64,000 bases of DNA from Rathayibacter rhapontici (GTDB lineage: Bacteria; Actinomycetota; Actinomycetes; Actinomycetales; Microbacteriaceae): assembly GCF_001995175.1 (NCBI RefSeq), contig NZ_MUKN01000005.1:33293-97292 (forward strand), written 5' to 3'. Position numbers and translations under genes: made by a program. The notes beneath the pieces were generated by a model. That model searched no databases. It worked only from the letters and a program-made list of their open reading frames with translations, and had not been told where the DNA came from. The first letter of the stretch is position 1. Every line of letters begins with the position of its first letter. Positions 16,915 through 25,552 of this stretch are shown here, in pieces.

Positions 16915-17835
16915 ATGACCGACACCACCACTTCCTCCTCCTCCGCCGCGTCCGAGCAGTTCGGCTCGAGCCGCGTCAAGCGCGGTCTCGCCGAGATGCT
17001 CAAGGGCGGCGTGATCATGGACGTCGTCACGGCCGAGCAGGCCCGCATCGCCGAGGACGCCGGCGCCGTCGCCGTCATGGCGCTCGAGCGCGTCCCGGCC
17101 GACATCCGCTCGCAGGGCGGTGTCGCTCGGATGAGCGACCCCGACCTGATCGACGCGATCGTCTCGTCCGTCTCGATCCCCGTCATGGCCAAGGCCCGCA
17201 TCGGCCACTTCGTCGAGGCGCAGGTGCTCTCCGAGCTGGGCGTCGACTACATCGACGAGTCCGAGGTCCTCTCGCCGGCCGACTACGTGAACCACATCGA
17301 CAAGTGGAAGTTCACCGTCCCCTTCGTCTGCGGAGCGACGAACCTGGGCGAGGCGCTGCGCCGCATCACCGAGGGCGCGGCGATGATCCGCTCGAAGGGC
17401 GAGGCCGGCACCGGCGACGTCTCCGAGGCGACCAAGCACATCCGCACCATCTCGGCCGAGGTGAACCGGCTCAAGGCGATGACCAAGGACGAGCTGTACG
17501 TCGCGGCCAAGGAGCTGCAGGCCCCCTACGACCTCGTCGCCGAGATCGCGCAGACCGGCAAGCTGCCCGTCGTCCTCTTCACCGCTGGCGGCGTGGCCAC
17601 TCCGGCCGACGCGGCGCTGATGATGCAGCTGGGCGCCGACGGCGTCTTCGTCGGCTCGGGCATCTTCAAGTCGGGCGACCCGGCCAAGCGCGCCGCGGCG
17701 ATCGTCAAGGCGACCACGTTCTACGACGACGCGAAGGTCATCGCGGAGGCGTCCCGCGGACTCGGCGAGGCGATGGTCGGCATCAACGTGTCCGACGTCC
17801 CGGCCCCGCACCGCCTCTCCGAGCGTGGCTGGTAG
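16915..17835 (+). CDS. pdxS: Pyridoxal 5'-phosphate synthase, synthase subunit PdxS
   Basis: A 306-residue beta/alpha barrel that condenses ribose 5-phosphate, glyceraldehyde 3-phosphate and ammonia to pyridoxal phosphate. Conserved blocks: [57 protein letters not shown] (active-site Lys), [41 protein letters not shown] and the phosphate-binding [17 protein letters not shown]. The Ser-rich N-terminus (residues 4-15) is a normal actinobacterial extension. ATG 16915 is separated from a weak AGGACC site. It overlaps pdxT by 11 bases, forming the PLP synthase operon. Confidence 0.97.
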   Translation: MTDTTTSSSSAASEQFGSSRVKRGLAEMLKGGVIMDVVTAEQARIAEDAGAVAVMALERVPADIRSQGGVARMSDPDLIDAIVSSVSIPVMAKARIGHFVEAQVLSELGVDYIDESEVLSPADYVNHIDKWKFTVPFVCGATNLGEALRRITEGAAMIRSKGEAGTGDVSEATKHIRTISAEVNRLKAMTKDELYVAAKELQAPYDLVAEIAQTGKLPVVLFTAGGVATPADAALMMQLGADGVFVGSGIFKSGDPAKRAAAIVKATTFYDDAKVIAEASRGLGEAMVGINVSDVPAPHRLSERGW

Positions 17836-18481
17836 CACCGGGCCCCGCGTCGCGGGGGAGGGCGAGACGCGCGAGTCCCTCGAGGGGCTCCGGGTCGGCG
17901 TCCTCGCGCTCCAGGGCGACTTCCGCGAGCACGCGGCCGTGCTGCGCGAGCTCGGCGCGGAGGTGGTGCTCGTGCGCCGTCCCGCCGAGCTCGCCTCCGT
18001 CGCCGGCCTCGTCATCCCCGGCGGGGAGTCGACGGTCATGGACAAGCTGTCGCGCCTGTTCGGCCTCGCCGAGCCGATCGGCGAGGCGATCGAGGCGGGC
18101 CTGCCCGTCTACGGGACCTGCGCCGGTCTGATCATGCTCGCCGACCGGGTCCTCGACCGCATCGAGGGCCAGCACAGCTTCGGCGGCCTCGACGTGACCG
18201 TGCGCCGCAACGCCTTCGGCAATCAGCTCGACTCCTTCGAGACCGACCTGGACGTGCCGGTCATCGGCGACCCTCCCGTGCACGCGGTCTTCATTCGCGC
18301 GCCCATCGTGGAGGAGCTGGGGGAGCGGGCGACCGCCCTCGCCGCGATCGCCGACGGCCGGGTCGTCGCGGTCGAGCAGGGCAACCTGATGGGCACGTCG
18401 TTCCACCCGGAGATCACGGGCGACTACCGCTTCCACGAGCTGTTCCTGCGGAAGGTCGCGGCCACGCGCTTCGGAGCCTGA
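17825..18481 (+). CDS. pdxT: Pyridoxal 5'-phosphate synthase, glutaminase subunit PdxT
   Basis: A 218-residue class I glutamine amidotransferase that supplies ammonia to PdxS. Catalytic triad motifs are visible: [11 protein letters not shown] (oxyanion region), [10 protein letters not shown] (nucleophile Cys), and [16 protein letters not shown] (His and Glu). The N-terminal 20 residues before [20 protein letters not shown] are an extension; GTG 17825 inside the end of pdxS is the most upstream plausible start and couples the two genes. Confidence 0.95.
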   Translation: MAGSTGPRVAGEGETRESLEGLRVGVLALQGDFREHAAVLRELGAEVVLVRRPAELASVAGLVIPGGESTVMDKLSRLFGLAEPIGEAIEAGLPVYGTCAGLIMLADRVLDRIEGQHSFGGLDVTVRRNAFGNQLDSFETDLDVPVIGDPPVHAVFIRAPIVEELGERATALAAIADGRVVAVEQGNLMGTSFHPEITGDYRFHELFLRKVAATRFGA

Positions 18482-18537
18482 CCGTCGCCGTCCGCACGGG
18501 GGTGGACCCTGTCGGTGGTGCGGGGCACAGTAGGGCC

Positions 18538-19398
18538 ATGCCCGAACTCCCCGAAGTGCAGGCGCTCGCACGGGATCTCGACGGCCGACTCGGCGGTCAC
18601 GTCCTCGAACGGCTCGACGTGTTCGCGATCTCGGCGCTGAAGACCGTCGCGATCCCGCCCTCCTCCCTCGCCGGGCAGCCGGTGCACGGAGTCGAGCGGC
18701 ACGGCAAGTTCCTCGACTTCGCGGTCGGCGACGCGCACGTGCTCCTGCACCTGGCCCGCGCGGGCTGGGTGCGCTGGCGACCGGAGCGGCCCACCGCGCC
18801 GGTGAAGCCCGGCCGGGGTCCGCTCGCGGCCCGGTTCGTCCTCGAGGACGGCTCCGGCATCGACGTGACCGAGGCCGGCACGAAGAAGAGCCTCGCCCTC
18901 TCGATCGTCGCCGATCCGCGCGACGTCGACCGCGTCGCCCGGCTCGGGCCCGATCCGCTGGACCCCGCCTTCACCCGCGAGATCCTCGGCGCGATCCTCG
19001 CCACCGCGGGCCGTGCCCAGCTGAAGGGCGTGCTGCGCGACCAGTCCCGGATCGCCGGCATCGGCAACGCCTACTCCGACGAGATCCTGCACGTCGCACG
19101 GATGTCGCCCTTCAAGCCCGCGACGCTCAGCGACGAGGAGCTCGACCGCCTCTACTCGGCCCTGCGCTACACCCTCGAGGAGGCACTCGGCCGCGCAGAG
19201 GGGCTGCACGCCGCCGACCTCAAGAAGGAGAAGAAGCTCGGCATGCGCGTGCACGGCCGCACCGGCGAGCCGTGTCCCGTCTGCGGCGACACCGTCCGCC
19301 AGGTGATCTTCGCCGACTCCACCCTCCAGTACTGCCCCACCTGCCAGACGAACGGGAAGCCCCTCGCGGATCGTGTCCTCTCGCGGTTGCTGAAGTAG
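18538..19398 (+). CDS. mutM: Formamidopyrimidine/Nei-type DNA glycosylase
   Basis: A 286-residue base-excision-repair glycosylase/AP lyase. It starts MPELPEVQALARDL: Pro2 is the Schiff-base nucleophile and Glu3 the acid. The helix-two-turn-helix region reads LKGVLRDQSRIAGIGNAYSD (about residues 161-180), and the C-terminal zinc finger is C-x2-C-x16-C-x2-C (CPVC ... CPTC). The domain order matches Fpg/Nei proteins, but the central strands differ from canonical MutM, so it may be an Nei-like paralogue acting on oxidised pyrimidines. ATG 18538 is fixed by the need for Pro2. Its stop codon lies inside a long hairpin (19382-19428). Confidence 0.88.
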   Translation: MPELPEVQALARDLDGRLGGHVLERLDVFAISALKTVAIPPSSLAGQPVHGVERHGKFLDFAVGDAHVLLHLARAGWVRWRPERPTAPVKPGRGPLAARFVLEDGSGIDVTEAGTKKSLALSIVADPRDVDRVARLGPDPLDPAFTREILGAILATAGRAQLKGVLRDQSRIAGIGNAYSDEILHVARMSPFKPATLSDEELDRLYSALRYTLEEALGRAEGLHAADLKKEKKLGMRVHGRTGEPCPVCGDTVRQVIFADSTLQYCPTCQTNGKPLADRVLSRLLK

Positions 19399-19428
19399 CC
19401 GGCTGCGCCGGCCACTTCAGCAACCGCG
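19382..19428. repeat. Hairpin overlapping the glycosylase stop codon
   Basis: Arms of 22 bp (19382-19403 and 19407-19428), CGCGGTTGCTGAAGTAGCC... and its complement, with one mismatch and a 3-base TGC loop. The TAG stop lies in the left arm. It may act as a transcription terminator or a REP-like element; there is no T tract. Confidence 0.7.
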
Positions 19429-19431
19429 TCC

Positions 19432-19552
19432 GAGCCGGTCCCTGCCCGGCTCGGCGCAGTCGGCTCCCCGAGGTGGGCGCGCGGGAGGAGCGTCCTGCGA
19501 ACGCCTACGGCGATTCGCTGGCACGCGAATCGCCGGTTCGGCTCGTGGGTCG
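19432..19552 (+). repeat. 121-bp repeat element, left copy
   Basis: Pairs in inverted orientation with 19966-20086, equal in length and roughly 80 percent identical by eye without gaps. It begins with the hairpin GAGCCGG-TCCCTGC-CCGGCTC. Near its end it has a perfect 10-bp stem GGCGATTCGC / GCGAATCGCC around TGGCAC. Confidence 0.7.
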
Positions 19553-19593
19553 TCGCCGATCCGGCTCCTCCGAGACCGGGAGTGCGCCCCACC

Positions 19594-19635
19594 CTGCTGG
19601 TCGAGTAGGCGCGGAGCGCCGTATCGAGACCCACC
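19594..19635 (+). repeat. Palindromic intergenic element, copy 1
   Basis: CTGCTGGTCGAGTAGGCGC, GGA, GCGCCGTATCGAGACCCACC. The centre is a GGCGC/GCGCC hairpin with partly complementary outer arms. I recall very similar elements in many Microbacteriaceae genomes. Confidence 0.7.
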
Positions 19636-19710
19636 CTCACTGATCGTGCGGCAGCGGCCGCCTCCGGTGCCAGCGCGGCGCGGGGAAGAGACGGATCTTC
19701 TGGGAGACGT

Positions 19711-19748
19711 GGGTCTCGATGCGCCCCTTCGGGGCTACTCGACCAGCA
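19711..19748 (-). repeat. Palindromic intergenic element, copy 2 (inverted)
   Basis: GGGTCTCGATGCGCCCCTT then CGGGGCTACTCGACCAGCA: the same outer arms as copy 1 in the opposite orientation, with a changed centre (GCCCC/GGGGC type). Confidence 0.65.
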
Positions 19749-19854
19749 AGGCGGCGGCGGTCTCCTCCACAGAGGCCCACCTTCACCGATCGCGCGGGAG
19801 CCGATCCCGCGTCCTTCCTTCCGGCATCCCACCCCCGCTGCTTCAGGGCACCCA

Positions 19855-19894
19855 CTGCTGGTCGAGTAGGCGCGCAGCGCCGTATCGAGACCCG
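19855..19894 (+). repeat. Palindromic intergenic element, copy 3
   Basis: CTGCTGGTCGAGTAGGCGC then GCAGCGCCGTATCGAGACCC. It differs from copy 1 by a single base in the loop. Confidence 0.7.
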
Positions 19895-19965
19895 CACCCC
19901 CGGACCTGCGGCAGCTCCCTGTCCTGCCTTGCGGTTCAGCCCCTCCCGGCGAGCCACAGCTGTGT

Positions 19966-20086
19966 CGCTCCACGAGGCGAACCGGCGATCCGCGTGTCAG
20001 CGGATCGGCGTCGCCAGACGCAGGACGCTCCACGTGGCGCACCATTTCGGGAAGCCGACTGCGCGGAGCCGGGCGAGGACCGGCTC
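19966..20086 (-). repeat. 121-bp repeat element, right copy (inverted)
   Basis: The reverse complement of this segment aligns without gaps to 19432-19552. The equivalent inner stem is CGATCCGC / GCGGATCG around TGACAC, so relative to the left copy a T-A pair has become C-G on both sides of the stem. It ends with GAGCCGG-GCGAGGA-CCGGCTC (20066-20086). Confidence 0.7.
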
Positions 20087-20109
20087 CACATGAGCGCCGC
20101 GACCGCGCG

Positions 20110-20130
20110 GAGCCGGGCAGGGACCGGCTC
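20110..20130. repeat. GAGCCGG hairpin, third copy
   Basis: GAGCCGG-GCAGGGA-CCGGCTC, the exact reverse complement of the hairpin at 19432-19452 including its loop. Confidence 0.6.
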
Positions 20131-20155
20131 CGAATCAGCGCAGCCCGCTCTCAAT

Positions 20156-20161
20156 TAGACT
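20156..20161 (+). promoter_or_regulatory. Probable minus-10 box of yebC
   Basis: TAGACT in AATTAGACTGATCC, about 60 bases before the yebC GTG and just outside the repeat block. No clear minus-35. Confidence 0.4.
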
Positions 20162-20220
20162 GATCCAGCTATCAGCGGCGCCTCCGGGGGTCGCATACGA
20201 CGATTTTCCGAGGGAGCACC

Positions 20221-20982
20221 GTGTCCGGGCATTCCAAGTGGGCCACGACCAAGCACCAGAAGGCGATCAAGGACTCGCGTCGCGCGAAGTCGTTCGCCAA
20301 GCTGATCAAGAACATCGAGGTCGCCGCCAAGATCGGCGGAGCCGACCTCTCCGGCAACCCGACGCTCGTCGACGCCGTGCAGAAGGCGAAGAAGACGTCG
20401 GTCCCGAACGACAACATCGACCGCGCGATCAAGCGCGGCGCCGGCCTCACCGGCGAGGTCATCGACTACACGACGATCATGTACGAGGCGTACGGCCCGA
20501 ACGGCATCGCCCTGCTGGTCGAGTGCCTCACCGACAACAAGAACCGCGCCGCGGCCGACGTCCGCACCGCCATGACCCGCAACGGCGGCACCATGGCCGA
20601 CCCGGGCAGCGTGGCGTACAACTTCGCGCGCAAGGGCGTCATCAGCGTGCCCCACGGCGAGAGCGTCACCGAGGACGACGTCCTCGGTGCGGTCCTCGAC
20701 TTCGGCGTCGACGACGTCCTCGACCACGGCGAGAGCTTCGAGGTCCGCGTCGAGCCGAGCGAGCTCGTGCCGGCCCGGTCGGCGCTGCAGGAGGCGGGCA
20801 TCGACTACGACTCCGCCGACGTCGAGTTCGTCGCGTCCCTCCAGGTCGAGGCCGACGCCGAGACCGCGCGCAAGGTGTTCCGGCTGATCGACGCGCTCGA
20901 GGACTCGGACGACGTGCAGAACGTCTACACGAACCTCGACATCACCGCCGAGGTGCGCGCCGAGCTCGAGAACGAGGAGTGA
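20221..20982 (+). CDS. yebC: YebC/PmpR-family protein (TACO1-like)
   Basis: A 253-residue cytosolic protein of the YebC family. It begins [20 protein letters not shown], the family signature, and contains [40 protein letters not shown] and the C-terminal [20 protein letters not shown]. Members bind DNA or act on translation of proline-rich stretches; the role here is not decided. GTG 20221 follows AGGGAG six bases upstream. It heads the usual actinobacterial cluster yebC-ruvC-ruvA-ruvB. Confidence 0.95.
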   Translation: MSGHSKWATTKHQKAIKDSRRAKSFAKLIKNIEVAAKIGGADLSGNPTLVDAVQKAKKTSVPNDNIDRAIKRGAGLTGEVIDYTTIMYEAYGPNGIALLVECLTDNKNRAAADVRTAMTRNGGTMADPGSVAYNFARKGVISVPHGESVTEDDVLGAVLDFGVDDVLDHGESFEVRVEPSELVPARSALQEAGIDYDSADVEFVASLQVEADAETARKVFRLIDALEDSDDVQNVYTNLDITAEVRAELENEE

Positions 20983-21018
20983 CCCGGTGACCCCGGGTCG
21001 TCCGGGCGGCGCGCGCTG

Positions 21019-21603
21019 ATGCGCGTCCTCGGGATCGATCCGGGGCTCACCCGGTGCGGGGTCGGCATCGTCGACGTCGCCCGCGACCGTCGCGCCACGC
21101 TGGTGCACGTCAGCGTGCTGCGCACTCCGGTCGACGACCCGCTCGAGCGGCGCCTGCTCGCGCTGGGCGACGGCATCGAGGCGCTCCTCGACGAGCACCG
21201 CCCCGACGCCGTCGCGATCGAACGGGTCTTCGCGCAGAACAACGTGCGCACCGTCATGGGCATCGCGCAGATCAGCGGAGTCGCGCTCGTCGCGGCCGCA
21301 CGCCGCTCCCTCCCGGTCGGCATGCACACGCCGAGCGAGGTGAAGGCCGCGGTGACGGGCTACGGAGCCGCCGACAAGCGGCAGGTGACCGCGATGATCC
21401 AGCGCGTCCTGCGCCTGGACGCGCCTCCGACCCCGGCCGATGCGGCCGATGCGCTCGCGCTCGCGGTCTGCCACGCGTGGCGGGCCCCGCTCGCCTCCGG
21501 GCCGTCGTCCGCGGCCGAGGGGGAGACGCCGGCCCAGCGCGCGTGGCGCGCCGCGGAGGCCTCCACTCGAACGCCTGTTCGAGCATCTAGACTGACGCGG
21601 TGA
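21019..21603 (+). CDS. ruvC: Holliday junction endonuclease RuvC
   Basis: A 194-residue RNase-H-fold resolvase. Catalytic acidic residues are in [16 protein letters not shown] (Asp7), AIERVF (Glu) and [20 protein letters not shown] (the paired Asp residues). [17 protein letters not shown] is the conserved DNA-binding segment. It cuts Holliday junctions in complex with RuvAB. The C-terminal about 30 residues are variable and Arg/Thr-rich. The stop overlaps ruvA by GTGA. Confidence 0.96.
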   Translation: MRVLGIDPGLTRCGVGIVDVARDRRATLVHVSVLRTPVDDPLERRLLALGDGIEALLDEHRPDAVAIERVFAQNNVRTVMGIAQISGVALVAAARRSLPVGMHTPSEVKAAVTGYGAADKRQVTAMIQRVLRLDAPPTPADAADALALAVCHAWRAPLASGPSSAAEGETPAQRAWRAAEASTRTPVRASRLTR

Positions 21604-22205
21604 TCTCCTCCCTCCGCGGCACCGTCCTCTCCGCCCGCGGGAGTCTCGCCGTCATCGACGTCCACGGCGTCGGCTACGCGGTCAACGTGACTCCGCAGCA
21701 CGCGCTCGAGATGCGCGTCGGCGACGAGACGACGGTCACGACCACGCTCATCGTCCGCGAGGACTCGCTCACCCTCTACGGCTTCCCCGACGAGGAGCAG
21801 CTCGAGATCTTCGAGCTCCTCATCGCGGTGACCGGGGTCGGCCCCAAGTCCGCCCTCGGAGTCCTCGGCGCCGTCGAGCCCGAGCGCATCGCGCAGGCCG
21901 TCGCCGACGAGGACGACGCCGTGTTCCGCAAGGTGTCGGGCATCGGCCCCAAGACCGCGAAGCTCATCATCCTGTCGCTCGCGGGCAAGCTCGCGGTGCG
22001 CCCGCGCGCCGCCCGCGGCTCCGGTCCGGGAGCGACCGCCGCGCAGAGCGTGCTGTCGGCGCTCGTCGGCCTCGGCTGGCCCGAGCGGATCGCCGCCGAG
22101 GTGGTCGACGAGATCCTCCTCGACGCCCAGGCGTCCGATGCCGCGAACGTGCAGGCGCTCCTGCGCCTCGCGCTCGCCCGACTCGGTCCGGCGGCCCGCT
22201 CGTGA
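21600..22205 (+). CDS. ruvA: Holliday junction branch-migration protein RuvA
   Basis: A 201-residue protein with the N-terminal OB domain ([20 protein letters not shown]), a helix-hairpin-helix middle ([20 protein letters not shown] and [20 protein letters not shown]) and the C-terminal UBA-like domain III ([20 protein letters not shown]). It binds four-way junctions and loads RuvB. GTG start, overlapping both neighbours by four bases. Confidence 0.96.
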   Translation: MISSLRGTVLSARGSLAVIDVHGVGYAVNVTPQHALEMRVGDETTVTTTLIVREDSLTLYGFPDEEQLEIFELLIAVTGVGPKSALGVLGAVEPERIAQAVADEDDAVFRKVSGIGPKTAKLIILSLAGKLAVRPRAARGSGPGATAAQSVLSALVGLGWPERIAAEVVDEILLDAQASDAANVQALLRLALARLGPAARS

Positions 22206-23242
22206 GCGGCGACGGCCTGCTCGGCCCCGAGGTCGTCTCCGAGGCCGAGATCGCCTTCGAGGGCGCACTGCGGCCCAAGAGCCTGCGCGAGTTCGTCGGG
22301 CAGCGCAAGGTCCGCGGGCAGCTCGAGCTGCTGCTCAAAGCGGCGGCGATGCAGGCGCGCACGCCCGATCACATCCTGCTCGCGGGGCCTCCCGGCCTCG
22401 GCAAGACCACTCTCGCGATGATCGTCGCCGAGGAGAGCTCGTCGCCGCTGCGCCTGTCGAGCGGTCCGGCGATCCAGCACGCCGGCGACCTCGCCGCCGT
22501 CCTGTCGTCCCTCCTGCCCGGCGAGATCCTCTTCATCGACGAGATCCACCGCATGGCCCGCTCCGCCGAGGAGATGCTGTACCTCGCGATGGAGGACTTC
22601 CGGATCGACATCATGGTCGGCAAGGGCGCCGGAGCGACGTCGGTGCCGCTGGACCTCGCCCCCTTCACCCTGGTCGGCGCGACGACCCGGTCGGGACTGC
22701 TCCCGAACCCGCTCCGCGACCGCTTCGGATTCACGGCGCACCTCGAGTTCTACGCGGAGGACGAGCTCCGCCAGGTCCTGGCCCGCGCCGCCGGGCTGCT
22801 CGAGCTCGACATCGACGCCGCGGCGATCGCCGAGATCGCCGGGCGCTGCCGGGGCACGCCCCGCATCGCGAACCGGCTGCTTCGGCGCGTGCGCGACTTC
22901 GCCCTCGTGCACGGCGGCCGCGCGGACGTCACGGCCGTCCGGGCCGCGCTCGATCTGTACGACGTCGACGCGCTGGGCCTGGACCGCCTCGATCGGGCCG
23001 TCATGGAGATCGTGCTGACCCGGTTCGACGGGGGTCCCGTCGGCCTCAACACCCTCGCCGTCTCGGTGGGGGAGGAGGCCGAGACCGTCGAGGCGGTGGT
23101 CGAGCCCTTCCTCGTGCGGATCGGACTGCTGACCCGCACCCCGCGGGGACGCGTCGCCACTCCCGCGGCCTGGCGCCATTTCGGGCTCGACCCCCGCGGG
23201 GCCGCCGCATCCCAGCAGTCGCTCTTCGGGGATGACCTATAA
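22202..23242 (+). CDS. ruvB: Holliday junction DNA helicase RuvB
   Basis: A 346-residue AAA+ motor. Walker A is [15 protein letters not shown], Walker B is [10 protein letters not shown], sensor 1 is LVGATTRSG, and the arginine finger region is NPLRDRFGF. The C-terminal winged helix contains [15 protein letters not shown]. It drives branch migration with RuvA. GTG start with GTGA overlap. The stop codon overlaps the TATAAT presumed to serve yajC. Confidence 0.97.
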   Translation: MSGDGLLGPEVVSEAEIAFEGALRPKSLREFVGQRKVRGQLELLLKAAAMQARTPDHILLAGPPGLGKTTLAMIVAEESSSPLRLSSGPAIQHAGDLAAVLSSLLPGEILFIDEIHRMARSAEEMLYLAMEDFRIDIMVGKGAGATSVPLDLAPFTLVGATTRSGLLPNPLRDRFGFTAHLEFYAEDELRQVLARAAGLLELDIDAAAIAEIAGRCRGTPRIANRLLRRVRDFALVHGGRADVTAVRAALDLYDVDALGLDRLDRAVMEIVLTRFDGGPVGLNTLAVSVGEEAETVEAVVEPFLVRIGLLTRTPRGRVATPAAWRHFGLDPRGAAASQQSLFGDDL

Positions 23243-23243
23243 T
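23238..23243 (+). promoter_or_regulatory. Probable minus-10 box of yajC-secDF
   Basis: TATAAT, a perfect minus-10 consensus overlapping the ruvB TAA stop, 85 bases before the yajC ATG. The minus-35 is not evident. Confidence 0.5.
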
Positions 23244-23272
23244 CTTCAAGGCCCGACGGGCCGCTCGATCCC

Positions 23273-23297
23273 GCGCATCCGGCTGAGACGCCGCGCG
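23273..23297 (+). promoter_or_regulatory. Leader motif shared with pdxS
   Basis: GCGCATCCGGCTGAGACGCC then GCGCG, matching the pdxS leader at 16799 apart from one inserted base and the final bases. It starts 29 bases after the end of the minus-10 box, the same distance as in pdxS. Confidence 0.45.
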
Positions 23298-23327
23298 GGC
23301 TCGCCACCCACTCCGGAAGGCTCACCC

Positions 23328-23729
23328 ATGGATCCGACGATCATCCTGCTCGTCCTGCTGCTCGCCGTGATGATCATCTTCATGTTCCGCAACAACAAGA
23401 AGCGCCAGCGCGATGCGGAGAACATGAAGAACAACCTGGTTCCGGGGGTCGAGCTGATGACCGGCTCCGGCCTCTTCGGCACCGTCGTCTCGATCGACGA
23501 CGACGCCAACAAGATCGTCATCGAGTCCACGCCCGGCACGCTGCTGACGATCCACCGCCAGGCCATCGCGCGCCTGATCGACCCGAGCGAGAACGAGGTC
23601 GTCGTCGACGAGGACGAGTCCGCCGCCGTCGACGGCACCGCTCCCGCGTTCGGCGAGCGCGACGCCGCGCACCAGGCCGACCCGCTGGTCGACCCGGTCG
23701 AGCGCGACCGCAAGCCCGACGCGCAGTAG
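23328..23729 (+). CDS. yajC: Preprotein translocase subunit YajC
   Basis: A 133-residue protein with one N-terminal transmembrane helix (TIILLVLLLAVMIIFMFRN), then KRQRDAENMKNNLVPGVELM and TGSGLFGTVVSIDDDANKIV, the family hallmark. It associates with SecDF at the membrane. The C-terminal 50 residues are acidic and disordered-looking. ATG 23328 follows GGAAGG. It leads the yajC-secD-secF operon. Confidence 0.92.
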   Translation: MDPTIILLVLLLAVMIIFMFRNNKKRQRDAENMKNNLVPGVELMTGSGLFGTVVSIDDDANKIVIESTPGTLLTIHRQAIARLIDPSENEVVVDEDESAAVDGTAPAFGERDAAHQADPLVDPVERDRKPDAQ

Positions 23730-23831
23730 TCTCCTCGGCGGGCACGGGCGCGCCAGCGCCCTGCCCGCCCCTCGTCCCTCCGGGTCCGCCCCGGCACGTC
23801 ATCGTCGACCGAAGAGAAAGCTGAGCCCTGG

Positions 23832-25552
23832 GTGGCCGCATCAACCCCCGTCCGGAAGGCCCGGCGCTCTCTGAGCTGGCTCGGTGTCCTGATCCTCGCT
23901 CTCGTCGGTCTGAACACCGCCGCTGTCCTCTGGGGCGGCGGATCCTGGACTCCGAAGCTCGCTCTCGATCTCGAGGGCGGCACGCAGATCGTGCTCCAGC
24001 CCCAGCTGAACGACGGCGACACGGTCTCGTCGGAGCAGCTGACCCAGGCCGTCTCGATCATCCGCCAGCGCATCGACGCGTCCGGCGTCTCCGAGGCCGA
24101 GATCACGACGCAGGGCTCGAGCAACATCGTCGTCTCCATCCCGGGCACGCCCGATGACGAGACCCTGCAGCGCATCGAGCGTCGGCGAAGCTCGACTTCC
24201 GCCCGGTCCTCGTCGGCAGCCAGGCCACCAACACCGCGGTCGGAGGCGACGCCACGTCGTCGCCGACGCCCACGCCGGTCGACCCCGCCCTCGCGACGGA
24301 GCCCACCGCGGAGCCGACGGACGCCAGCGACCTGGCGTACATCACCCCGGCGCTCGAGGCCCAGTACACGGCCTTCGACTGCGCGTTCCTGAACAGCCAG
24401 GACCCCAACCTCGCCCCCGCGGACCAGCCGCTGATCACCTGCGACGACACGGGGACGGTCAAGTACATCCTCGGCCCGGTCGAGGTGACCGGCGAGGACA
24501 TCGCCGACGCCTCCAACGGCCTCGTCACGACGCAGTCGGGGGCCAGCACCGGCACCTGGGCCGTGAACCTCTCGTTCGACGACGCCGGCACCACCGCCTT
24601 CTCGGACGTCACGACCCGCCTCGTCGCCCTGCAGGGCGCGCAGAACCAGTTCGCGATCGTGCTCGACGGACGCGTGATCTCGGCGCCGTCCACGAACGCC
24701 GCGATCACCGACGGCAACGCGCAGATCACGGGCTCCTTCACCCAGGAGTCGTCGAAGACGCTCGCGGACCAGCTCAAGTACGGCGCCCTGCCGATCGGCT
24801 TCGAGGTGCAGAGCTCGGACAGCATCTCGGCCACCCTCGGCACCGCGCAGCTCGCGAGCGGTCTGCTCGCCGGCCTGATCGGACTGATCCTCGTCGTCGT
24901 GTACTCGCTCGCCCAGTACCGGGTGCTCGGAGCGGTCACGATCGCCTCGCTGATCGTCGCCGCCGTCGTCACGTACCTCGTCGTGACGCTCCTCTCGTGG
25001 CGGGAGGGACTGCGCCTCTCGCTCGCGGGAGTCGCGGGTCTGATCGTCGCGATCGGCATCACGGCCGACTCGTTCATCGTCTACTTCGAGCGGATCCGCG
25101 ACGAGCTGCGCGACGGTCGCGGTCTGGAGTCGGCGGTCGAGGCCGGGTGGCGGCGCGCGCTGCGCACCATCTTCGCCTCCGACATGGTGAACCTGCTCGC
25201 GGCGGTGGTGCTGTTCATCCTCGCCGTCGGCAGCGTCCGCGGCTTCGCCTTCACCCTCGGCATCACGACGCTGATCGACCTCGTCGTCGTGATCCTCTTC
25301 ACGCACCCGATGCTGCAGCTGCTCGCGACGACGAGGTTCTTCTCGGACGGGCACAAGCTCTCCGGGCTCGATCCCCGGGCTCTGGGCGCCGTCTACCGGG
25401 GCCGCGCCGCGTTCCGCCCGCAGGACGCCGTCGTCGCCGGAAAGGGCTCCTCCGCCGCCCGCGAGGCCGCGAAGCGCCAGACCATCGCCGAGCGCAAGGC
25501 CGCCGAGGCGGCGCGCACTCCCGGCTCCTCCGACTCGACCAAGGACGCGTGA
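23832..25552 (+). CDS. secD: Protein translocase subunit SecD (frameshifted)
   Basis: The corrected product is about 573 residues. N-terminal transmembrane helix (LSWLGVLILALVGLNTAAVL), D1 motif LALDLEGGTQIVLQPQ, periplasmic P1 domain with VSIIRQRIDASGVSEAEI, a Thr/Pro-rich insert (about residues 135-165), then DGRVISAPSTN, YGALPIGFEV and the six-helix RND-like membrane core with ITADSFIVYFERIRDELRDG. SecD uses the proton gradient to aid protein export. The frame breaks at about 24180 (GAGCGTCGG, probably GAGGCGTCGG); the length is one base short. GTG 23832. Confidence 0.92.

Larger units (their letters stand above)
19399..20220. other. Non-coding repeat-rich block between mutM and yebC
   Basis: These 822 bases have no credible gene; open frames here are short, Arg/Ser/Pro-rich and lack ribosome binding sites. 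The block holds a 121-bp inverted repeat pair, three GAGCCGG/CCGGCTC hairpins, three copies of a CTGGTCGAGTA...TATCGAGACC palindrome, and two further similar stretches (about 19630-19652 and 19773-19797). It looks like an accumulation site for intergenic palindromic elements. The yebC promoter lies at its right end. Confidence 0.7.

Noticed and set aside
19399..20220. Small proteins encoded in the mutM-yebC gap
   Set aside because: Open frames are Arg/Ser/Pro-rich, lack ribosome binding sites, and coincide with inverted repeats and palindromes.
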